From contig CAKQRB010000054.1 in NCBI GenBank assembly GCA_934271195.1, positions 1 to 10,374 on the forward strand: DNA of 10,374 nucleotides, in the 5' to 3' direction. The position numbers and the translations under genes are program-made. The number at the start of each line of letters is the position of its first letter. Position 1 is the first letter of the stretch. Source of the stretch: an uncultured Alphaproteobacteria bacterium (GTDB lineage Bacteria; Pseudomonadota; Alphaproteobacteria; RF32; CAG-239). Positions 5,077-10,374 of this stretch are shown in pieces. Under the pieces are notes generated by a model. That model made no database searches. It had not been told where the DNA came from and worked only from the letters and a program-made list of their open reading frames with translations.

Positions 5077-7464
5077 ATGTTTAAAATCTGTTTATTTATT
5101 TTATCTTTTGTTTTTTCAATCAATTCCGTTATGGCGCAAACATCAGGAACTGACGTTGCTGCGCCGCTCCTTAATTATACGGCGGTCAACAAGCAGCTTG
5201 ACAAGATGACAAAAATGCTGACCAGCAGAAAAACAGCGCCGGAAGATACCGTTCCGATGCTGGCGGAACTGGATGAACTTTATAACCGGATTACGCAGGC
5301 CAATTTGCAAAACAACGCCGATCTGGCCAAGCTTCAAAAAAAGCTTGACGCTTTGGGCATTGCTCCGTCAGAGGGTAACGAACCAAAGGCGATTGTCGGA
5401 CAGCGGTCCGAGTTTAACAAGCAAGCTGACGAATACAAGACGGCAGTTGCGCAGGGAAATCTGGCGCTGAACAAAATCGGCGATATCAAGGATATGATTG
5501 TAAAACTTAGAAACAAAAAGCTCCTTGACAAGCTTTTGACCAAACAGAGCTCAATCTTTCAGCTCAAAGACTTTGGCCTGTCTTTATACAATTTTGCCGT
5601 ATTTACATGGAACATGGCCAAAACGCCGTCCGGATGGTATCAGAAATTGAATGACGAAGAAAAGAAATCGGCCAACACAAACCTTATTTATGCCTTCGTT
5701 TATATTCTGGCGGCCTATTTTGCGGCAAACTACATCCGCCGTTTTATCCGCGGGCGGTATGGGTACAATAATGATGTTCTTAACCCAAATTACAGCCAAA
5801 AGCTCAAAGCCGCGGCGTGGATGTTTACGGCGCGCGGGATTATTCCGGCGGCCTTAATCGGGTCTTTTATGTTCTGGATAAACAACAACAAACTGTTTGC
5901 AGGAACGCCTTTCGGGATTATGACCGACACGGCTGCGCTTTATCTCTTATACTTTTTTATTGCGGCGGCTTTTATTAAGACGGCTCTGGTGCCGGCTTAT
6001 CCGCAATGGCGAATTTTTGAAATCAAAGACAATTCGGCGGCTTCTCTCTCTTCTACGCTGATTTACACTTCCGCGGCTATTTGTCTGGTCAGTTTTTTTA
6101 AGAATCTGGCGGAAAAGCTCAATACGGACACTGACATATTATATTCGCTGAAGATTTTTGCCAACGCGGTTAAGGCTTTTTTTGTGATTTTTATCTCTTA
6201 TAAATTCTTATACAATAACAATGAAGACACTTCCGACAAAACCTATGACAACACCGAACCTGCCGGCGATGACACTTCCGGCCTCAGCACGTCTTCCAAA
6301 ATCAGTCTGACAATTTCTTTTTTTATGCTGGCTGCATTTGCCGCCTCATTGTTCGGCTATATCCTGCTTTCAGAATTTGTCATTAACCGTTTTATTATCT
6401 CTGTACTGATTATGGCTGCGGCTTATATTTTGCAAAAACTGCTACGCGCCCTCTTTCGACAACTTTTGCAATGGCGTTTTCTGATTAAGATTCTACAGCT
6501 GCAGTCGCGTACCCGCGTTAAGGTCAATTTTTGGTTTGGATTGCTGCTTACGCCGGTTTTGACCCTGACAACGATTTTGATCCTGCTGGGGGTTTGGGGC
6601 GCTTCGGTAGATATTCTGCTCAGCCAGATTCAGGCATTTTTGAAAGGCTTTAATATCGGCGGACTGCACATTTCCATAACGTCGATCTTGCTCGGCGTTC
6701 TGACTTTTTTTGTTTCTTTATGGCTGTTCCGCAGCCTCAAAGAAAGTATGGCCACCGGCACACTCAGCCAGATTGACATGTCTGCCGGCGCCAGAAATTC
6801 CCTGATTTCGGCCACGGGCTTTCTGGGTATTGTTTTTTCTCTGGTCGTCAGTGTGGCCGTTATGGGCGGAAGTTTTCAAAGCATTGCCATTATGGCCGGC
6901 GCGCTTTCGTTCGGCGCCGGTATGGGGTTGCAGAACACCGTCAGCAATCTGGTAGCCGGCTTTACAATTTTGTTTGAGCGGCCAATCAGAATCGGCGACT
7001 GGGTCATTATCGACGGCTATGAGGGAATTGTAAAGCAGATTAATATGCGAGCAACGGAAATTGAAACTTGGAACAAGTCAAATGTTTTAATTCCAAATTC
7101 CATAATCTTGTCAAGCAGTTTGGTTAATAAAACCTTTGGCGGTAAAATGGCGCGGATAGAGATTAAAATCGGCGTTGATTATGACAGTGACTTGAAAAAA
7201 GTGAGAGAGCTGCTGCTACAAATTGCCGCCGACGATCCGGAGGTTTTGAAAAATCCGGCGCCGTCGCTGTTGTTTACGGATCTTGGCGACAGCAGTCTGG
7301 ATTTTCAACTCAACTGTTTTACCAACGATGTTTTCAAAAGCGGCGGCATTTCTTATCGCATTAGGGAAAAGATCATTGAAAAATTTAAGAAAAACAACAT
7401 CAATATTCCTTTTCCGCAAAGAGTTGTGCGCCAAATCAGCGACGTTGGCGCCAGTGTTGACTAA
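5077..7464 (+). CDS. MscS-family mechanosensitive channel, large DUF3772 type
   Basis: Inner-membrane channel of 795 residues, predicted to open under membrane tension and release solutes during hypo-osmotic shock. A signal peptide (1-20, VMA before QTSG) precedes a helical, coiled-coil-like periplasmic region (about 30-150) with the DUF3772 hallmark LxxLG-x-AP-x-EG...QR (LDALGIAPSEG, about 90-100). About ten hydrophobic segments follow from residue 200, interrupted by an acidic Asn/Asp/Thr-rich loop (about 378-408). The C-terminal MscS core is complete: Gly/Ala-rich pore helix GALSFGAGMGLQNTVSNL (about 608-625), then FERPIRIGDWV and DGYEGIV, the beta domain with NKSNVLIPNS, and the alpha/beta cytoplasmic part to about 780. 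The length fits the enlarged MscS relatives rather than the 286-residue MscS. AGGGAG lies 10 bases before the ATG. Promoter and operator-like repeat lie just upstream. Family call firm; gating is inferred. Confidence 0.93.
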   Translation: MFKICLFILSFVFSINSVMAQTSGTDVAAPLLNYTAVNKQLDKMTKMLTSRKTAPEDTVPMLAELDELYNRITQANLQNNADLAKLQKKLDALGIAPSEGNEPKAIVGQRSEFNKQADEYKTAVAQGNLALNKIGDIKDMIVKLRNKKLLDKLLTKQSSIFQLKDFGLSLYNFAVFTWNMAKTPSGWYQKLNDEEKKSANTNLIYAFVYILAAYFAANYIRRFIRGRYGYNNDVLNPNYSQKLKAAAWMFTARGIIPAALIGSFMFWINNNKLFAGTPFGIMTDTAALYLLYFFIAAAFIKTALVPAYPQWRIFEIKDNSAASLSSTLIYTSAAICLVSFFKNLAEKLNTDTDILYSLKIFANAVKAFFVIFISYKFLYNNNEDTSDKTYDNTEPAGDDTSGLSTSSKISLTISFFMLAAFAASLFGYILLSEFVINRFIISVLIMAAAYILQKLLRALFRQLLQWRFLIKILQLQSRTRVKVNFWFGLLLTPVLTLTTILILLGVWGASVDILLSQIQAFLKGFNIGGLHISITSILLGVLTFFVSLWLFRSLKESMATGTLSQIDMSAGARNSLISATGFLGIVFSLVVSVAVMGGSFQSIAIMAGALSFGAGMGLQNTVSNLVAGFTILFERPIRIGDWVIIDGYEGIVKQINMRATEIETWNKSNVLIPNSIILSSSLVNKTFGGKMARIEIKIGVDYDSDLKKVRELLLQIAADDPEVLKNPAPSLLFTDLGDSSLDFQLNCFTNDVFKSGGISYRIREKIIEKFKKNNINIPFPQRVVRQISDVGASVD

Positions 7465-7491
7465 TTTTATCAGGCAGTATCATCTGCAGCA

Positions 7492-7520
7492 TTGACAACA
7501 ACTTGAATACACGATAAAAT
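7492..7520 (+). promoter_or_regulatory. Strong sigma70-like promoter of the CNNM/CBS gene
   Basis: TTGACA (7492-7497, exact consensus), 17 bases, TAAAAT (7515-7520). Start expected near 7527, giving a leader of about 37 bases. The gene is therefore probably transcribed separately from the channel gene. Confidence 0.75.
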
Positions 7521-7563
7521 GCGGCTTTCTTTAATAGTATCGAGGTCATAAAATAAAACAGCT

Positions 7564-8904
7564 ATGAGTCCTGCTTATATTTATATTATTAACATCGCAT
7601 TGGTGTTCTTTCTGGTTTTTGCCAATGCTTTCTTTGTCGTTTCTGAATTTGCCATTGTTAAAATCCGCCGTACAAAACTTGAAGAACTGGCTCATGCCGG
7701 TGACAAACGCGCGGTTACCGCCTTAAAAATTACGGAACGTCTGAACACTTATCTCAGCGCCATTCAGCTTGGCATTACTTTAGCGTCCCTCGGGCTCGGT
7801 TGGATTGGCGAGCCTGCGGTTTCCCGCCTGATTGAAGATTTGGCCGGCGGATTTTTTGCCGATAACAAAGTGTTGCTGCACTCCCTAAGCTTTAGTATTG
7901 CTTTCTCTCTGATTACGCTTTTGCACGTTGTTCTCGGCGAACTGGTGCCAAAATCTCTGGCGATTATCCATACCGAGAAATATGTCTTGCGCATTGCCAA
8001 CACACTTTATCGTTTTAACATGATTTTTTCGCCGTTTATCTGGGTTTTTGACCATGTTACCACACTTATCCTCAGAATTATAGGCGTAAAAGTCACAAAC
8101 GAAACGGACGAAGCTCATTCTGAAGAAGAGATCAAGCTGATTATTGACGCCTCGCAAAAAGACGGTATTATTGATGATACCGAAGGTGAGATTATTCAAA
8201 ACGCCATTTACTTTTCCGAAATCTATGCCCATGAGATTATGATTCCGCGGCAGGATATGAAGTGCCTTTACAAAGGTTGCGGCTTTGACGAGATGATTAA
8301 ATTTGTTAAAGAAAATCGGCATACCCGTTATCCGCTGTGCAACCATGACAAAGATAATATTGTCGGAATGGTACATATTCGCGACCTGCTGGAGCATTAT
8401 GACGAAGGAAACGACAAAAATATTCAGGAAAAAATTTGTCGTGATATTCTGTTTGTGCCGGAAAACAAATCTATTTCCGAGATTTTGCACGAAATGATGA
8501 CAAAACGTATTCACCTTGCCATTGTCGTTGACGAATACGGCGGAACAGCCGGTATGCTCTCCATGGAAGACATTTTGGAAGAACTTGTCGGCGAAATTCA
8601 GGACGAGCATGACATTCCCAAAGAAGAAGCCGTGAAAAAACTTGATGAAAAAACATGCGAGTTTGACGGTCTGGTTTTGATTGAAGATGCCTATGAATGT
8701 ATGAAACTGCCGGAATGCGAACATGAAGAAAGCACAATTGGCGGCTATGTTTTCGGCCTTCTCGGCAGAGAACCCAAAACCGGCGATATTGCGGAAGACA
8801 AATATTGCGTTTATGAGGTTTTGGATGTGGAGAACATGCGGATTACCCGTATTAAAACCCAGCTCAAAATCAGAGAAGACAAAGATGAGGACGAGCAGGA
8901 TTAA
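7564..8904 (+). CDS. HlyC/CorC (TlyC) family CNNM-CBS membrane protein
   Basis: 446 residues, an inner-membrane protein related to CorC/MpfA and eukaryotic CNNM proteins. Family members are tied to magnesium or cobalt efflux; the old name hemolysin C is not a sign of toxin activity. Domain order: CNNM/DUF21 transmembrane domain (1 to about 190, with NAFFVVSEFAIVKIRRTKLE, the GITLASLGLGWIGEP segment and HVVLGELVPKS), CBS pair (MIPRQDM to about 280, and VPENKSISEIL to VVDEYGGTAGMLSMEDILEE), then the CorC_HlyC domain (about 360-435, FDGLVLIEDAYECM). The tail is acidic (EDKDEDEQD). The ATG at 7564 is the only sensible start, since an in-frame stop lies at 7549. No Shine-Dalgarno sequence stands at normal distance; GAGGT lies 17 bases away. 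Intact, no sign of transfer. Ion specificity cannot be read from sequence. Confidence 0.93.
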   Translation: MSPAYIYIINIALVFFLVFANAFFVVSEFAIVKIRRTKLEELAHAGDKRAVTALKITERLNTYLSAIQLGITLASLGLGWIGEPAVSRLIEDLAGGFFADNKVLLHSLSFSIAFSLITLLHVVLGELVPKSLAIIHTEKYVLRIANTLYRFNMIFSPFIWVFDHVTTLILRIIGVKVTNETDEAHSEEEIKLIIDASQKDGIIDDTEGEIIQNAIYFSEIYAHEIMIPRQDMKCLYKGCGFDEMIKFVKENRHTRYPLCNHDKDNIVGMVHIRDLLEHYDEGNDKNIQEKICRDILFVPENKSISEILHEMMTKRIHLAIVVDEYGGTAGMLSMEDILEELVGEIQDEHDIPKEEAVKKLDEKTCEFDGLVLIEDAYECMKLPECEHEESTIGGYVFGLLGREPKTGDIAEDKYCVYEVLDVENMRITRIKTQLKIREDKDEDEQD

Positions 8905-8960
8905 CGTCTTTTCTTTGTTGTTGACCGCGTTGACGTTTTGGGTAACACCGACCATTGGGC

Positions 8961-9051
8961 GCTTGTTTTTTGCCGAAAGGACAAGCTGAGAGGATTTTGA
9001 AAAGAACCGGACAGCCGGTTGCATTACCGTTTCCAACAAGGAGATTGGAAA
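8961..9051. other. Cluster of three hairpins in a convergent gap
   Basis: In the 232-base gap between the converging CNNM/CBS and HdeD-like genes there are three short perfect stems before the terminator: GCTTGT/ACAAGC (8961-8966, 8981-8986, with CCGAAAGG inside the loop), AACCGG/CCGGTT (9005-9010, 9015-9020) and TTTCCAA/TTGGAAA (9030-9036, 9045-9051). None has a T-run, and no coding frame or known riboswitch core is visible. It could be a structured 3' untranslated region or a small RNA. Confidence 0.35.
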
Positions 9052-9093
9052 AATTCGGCGCATGGTTCCCAATAGCACAGAAATTGCCCCCCC

Positions 9094-9121
9094 AAAAAAC
9101 TGCTTAGACGAGCCGTTTTTT
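9094..9121. terminator. Two-way intrinsic terminator between converging genes
   Basis: AAAAAAC (9094-9100) pairs with GTTTTTT (9115-9121); inside, GCT/AGC (9102-9104, 9111-9113) adds three pairs beyond one mismatch. Each strand ends its stem in a T-run, so it can stop both the CNNM/CBS transcript and the HdeD-like transcript, whose stop lies 15 bases away. The GC content of the stem is low. Confidence 0.6.
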
Positions 9122-9136
9122 CTTCTGTACAACACA

Positions 9137-9673
9137 TTATTGAACGATTAGCCTTTTGATATAAAAATATTCCGCAATTTCAATAAAGCCATAAAGCATA
9201 ACATAAGCGCCCATCAAAGCGGTTATGGTCAACGCTCCCAAAGCAGGATAAGCCAAGATCAGAAAACCGAACACTATTCCTAAAAGACCAACACCAAAAG
9301 TCCACCCCCAAGGAAAGCCCTCTGAACGCAGTTGAAAAGCCGAAGCTACCTGAATTGCGCCGACAGCCAGACACCAGATTGCAAAGATTATTGGCAGGCT
9401 GGCAGCGCTCACACCTAAATTACTGACAAAAACAATGCCGACCAGAATGTCCAGTATTCCCACCAACAGATACCACCCCGAGCGGAAAGAAAAAGAGGCG
9501 GCAAAATATCCGGTACCGACCACAATAAAAACAATACCTATATAAAGCGCAAGTGCTAGCAGCGTAGCAGCAGGATTCAGCCAGATAAACACCCCAAGCA
9601 GCGCCATAAGTATACCGGCAGCCAAATGCCAAATACAGGCTGGTTTTCGAATTTTACTATCTTTAGTAACCAT
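9137..9673 (-). CDS. HdeD-family (DUF308) six-helix membrane protein
   Basis: 178 residues, almost all hydrophobic, with six predicted membrane helices at about 14-31, 36-57, 65-83, 91-112, 123-140 and 145-165. HdeD-like features are FIWLNPAATLLAL at the end of helix 1, the GWYLLVGILDILVGI repeat, WCLAVGAIQVASAFQLR and LAYPALGALTITALMGAYVMLYG. In Escherichia coli HdeD sits in the acid-resistance island, but relatives occur widely without a defined activity, so an envelope-stress role is only inferred. The start at 9673 has AGGAGA five bases upstream. The N-terminus (VTKDSKIRKPA) is basic and should be cytoplasmic. The gene converges on the CNNM/CBS gene and shares a terminator with it. Complete, nothing odd. 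Confidence 0.88.
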   Translation of the reverse strand: MVTKDSKIRKPACIWHLAAGILMALLGVFIWLNPAATLLALALYIGIVFIVVGTGYFAASFSFRSGWYLLVGILDILVGIVFVSNLGVSAASLPIIFAIWCLAVGAIQVASAFQLRSEGFPWGWTFGVGLLGIVFGFLILAYPALGALTITALMGAYVMLYGFIEIAEYFYIKRLIVQ

Positions 9674-9711
9674 AATTTTCTCCTTTTTTTAATTTTTCTG
9701 TTTGTTAGATA

Positions 9712-9717
9712 ATTATA
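9712..9717 (-). promoter_or_regulatory. Possible -10 box of the HdeD-like gene
   Basis: Read on the minus strand this is an exact TATAAT, 38 bases upstream of the ATG. No good -35 stands 16-18 bases further up, so the promoter would be weak or need an activator. The surrounding AATTATAATT is self-complementary, so the match also occurs by chance in AT-rich DNA. Confidence 0.35.
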
Positions 9718-9763
9718 ATTTAATGTTTTTCCACCATATTTATAAAATTTTTATTATTTAGGC

Positions 9764-9792
9764 TTTACATTTTTCTGACTGTATCATAACAT
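9764..9792 (+). promoter_or_regulatory. Possible promoter of an orphan short transcript
   Basis: TTTACA (9764-9769), 17 bases, TAACAT (9787-9792). It points right, away from the HdeD-like gene, with no coding region before the terminator that follows. The expected start is near 9799. Confidence 0.35.
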
Positions 9793-9798
9793 TCTGTT

Positions 9799-9856
9799 AG
9801 TTTGTAAAACAGGTTAGCCATGATTCAGGACCGGCGCCTCGGCTCCGGTTTTTTTT
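9799..9856 (+). ncRNA. Candidate small RNA of about 58 nt
   Basis: The stretch runs from a predicted start near 9799 to the end of a strong terminator at 9856 and contains no gene on either strand. A 24-codon frame from ATG 9820 lacks a ribosome-binding site and runs through the terminator. The single-stranded part would be about 9799-9829, ending in a terminator hairpin with eight T residues, as in many Hfq-type small RNAs. No known family was recognised. Confidence 0.3.
9830..9856 (+). terminator. Strong orphan intrinsic terminator
   Basis: ACCGG-C-GC, loop CTCG, GC-T-CCGGT: a GC-rich stem at 9830-9849 with one mismatch, followed by eight T residues on the plus strand. The minus-strand side has no T-run. 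No rightward gene ends here, so it must serve a short RNA or shield downstream genes from read-through. Confidence 0.75.
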
Positions 9857-10108
9857 CGTTCTGCTGCTTTCTCTCGGCAAATTTTTGTCTTTGATTTTTG
9901 TATTTTAATCTTTAAGATTCCGATTCTTTCGGGGCGAAAAAAATGCGCAGATTCGCTTGTCTGGTAACATCAAATCTTATATAAAGCTTATTAATTTCAA
10001 TTTTTTTCATCAATTGGCATTAAAATTAAATATTCAGCAAATACAAAGTATTATTTTCCAAAAAATGGCTTTTTTATCGAAAATGTCCGTATAGGTTCTC
10101 AGCTTATA
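9857..10108. other. AT-rich gene-free stretch
   Basis: This is the plain part of the 615-base gap between the HdeD-like gene and the gene at 10290. I see no supported coding region, tRNA or known RNA. Only weak items occur: a possible promoter TTGTCT-N17-TATAAA (9957-9985), a short hairpin CCGA/TCGG (9920-9932), and AT-rich inverted repeats such as CAATT/AATTG (9998-10015). Confidence 0.5.
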
Positions 10109-10137
10109 TTGACACCACGGATCGTTTATAGTACAAT
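10109..10137 (+). promoter_or_regulatory. Strong sigma70-like promoter of the rightmost gene
   Basis: TTGACA (10109-10114, exact consensus), 17 bases, TACAAT (10132-10137, one mismatch). The expected start near 10144 coincides with the first base of the leader's first hairpin. The leader to the ATG is about 146 bases. Confidence 0.75.
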
Positions 10138-10143
10138 TAAGGC

Positions 10144-10289
10144 TGTATCAAGGTTGCCAAAATGTCGTTTTTCATCCTTCTGATATCGGCAACTTTCATA
10201 CAAAAATTTGTCTGATATTCCGGTGGCGGCCGGAGTATCGGACAGTGTTACGGGATTGAGAACAGATTTTTTGAGAAGGGGTCCGGACA
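10144..10289 (+). promoter_or_regulatory. Structured 5' leader with built-in anti-Shine-Dalgarno
   Basis: Hairpin I pairs 10144-10158 with 10188-10202: 14 pairs, one mismatch, a 29-base loop. Hairpin II pairs 10210-10223 with 10230-10243: 14 pairs, two of them G-U, loop TGGCGG. The loop of hairpin I holds CCTTCT (10176-10181), the exact complement of AGAAGG (10274-10279), which overlaps the Shine-Dalgarno AAGGGG. A weak hairpin TGTT/AACA and six T residues (10267-10272) lie between hairpin II and the start, and GTCCGGAC (10281-10288) is a self-complementary octamer just before the ATG. This looks like cis-acting translational control; I do not recognise a known riboswitch or thermosensor class. 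Confidence 0.55.
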
Positions 10290-10374
10290 ATGAAAATGCT
10301 ACACATGAGACTTATGCTGTCAGCGACTGTTCTGGCGCTGATGACAACCGGAAAAACTTTTGCTCGGGAATTTG
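10290..10374 (+). CDS. Secreted or periplasmic protein, N-terminal 28 residues only
   Basis: The frame is open to the window edge, so only the start is seen. AAGGGG lies 8 bases before the ATG. The visible part is a signal peptide: a basic N-terminus (MKMLHMRL), a hydrophobic core (MLSATVLALMTT) and a likely cleavage near TFA before REF. Nothing about function can be read; product and family are unknown. Its strong promoter and long folded leader suggest tight control of an envelope or exported protein. Confidence 0.65.
   Translation, partial: MKMLHMRLMLSATVLALMTTGKTFAREF

Noticed and set aside
8971..9000. CTGAGAGG and nearby GGACA suggesting a TPP or glycine riboswitch
   Set aside because: The remaining conserved parts of either aptamer are missing, and the stretch lies at the 3' ends of converging genes rather than in front of a gene.
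7885..9135. 416-codon frame on the minus strand opposite the CNNM/CBS gene
   Set aside because: Antisense shadow of a well-supported gene. It also crosses the hairpin-rich gap, lacks a credible ribosome-binding site and has no recognisable domain.
9912..10010. 32-residue frame on the minus strand (starts MKKIEINKLY)
   Set aside because: No Shine-Dalgarno sequence, AT-rich non-coding-like surroundings and no support beyond a short open frame.

Overview
The window looks like a chromosomal segment of a moderately AT-rich bacterium, most likely an alphaproteobacterium. The clues are a short methionyl-tRNA synthetase with one four-cysteine zinc knuckle, a DUF3772-type mechanosensitive channel, a TlyC/CorC-type CNNM-CBS protein and an HdeD-like membrane protein. 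This placement is an inference from gene types, not a proven one. No phage integrase, transposase, rRNA, tRNA or CRISPR array is visible.

Layout from left to right. Positions 1-153 hold an inverted repeat and two face-to-face intrinsic terminators, which close an unseen rightward gene and the leftward metG. metG (158-1717, minus) has its own promoter near 1765-1792. A rightward accessory block follows. A GH24 (T4-type) lysozyme without a signal peptide (1975-2784) is followed after one base by a secreted cysteine-rich protein (2786-3466), and then by its tandem paralogue (3550-4227). A terminator closes this block. A short XRE-type regulator with an unrecognised C-terminal region (4335-5027) precedes a large MscS-family channel (5077-7464), whose promoter and ribosome-binding site lie inside a 13-bp inverted repeat. 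A CNNM/CBS/CorC membrane protein (7564-8904) has a consensus promoter. It converges on an HdeD-like six-helix protein (9137-9673, minus), with a hairpin-rich gap and a two-way terminator between them.

The right end is a gene-free stretch of about 615 bases. It holds an orphan promoter-terminator pair that could encode a small RNA of about 60 nt. Further right, a consensus promoter starts a leader of about 146 nt with two long hairpins, ahead of a secreted protein cut off by the window edge. The apical loop of the first hairpin is complementary to that gene's Shine-Dalgarno sequence.

The most interesting parts are three. First, the lysozyme and its duplicated cysteine-rich partners resemble the layout of an effector with periplasmic immunity proteins, though nothing here proves that. 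Second, the cysteine-rich family has a repeated GECxxC...CPNR...C module. Third, the structured leader at the right end has a built-in anti-Shine-Dalgarno sequence. The MscS, CNNM/CBS and HdeD-like proteins are all envelope proteins, so the right half may be loosely themed around envelope or osmotic stress.
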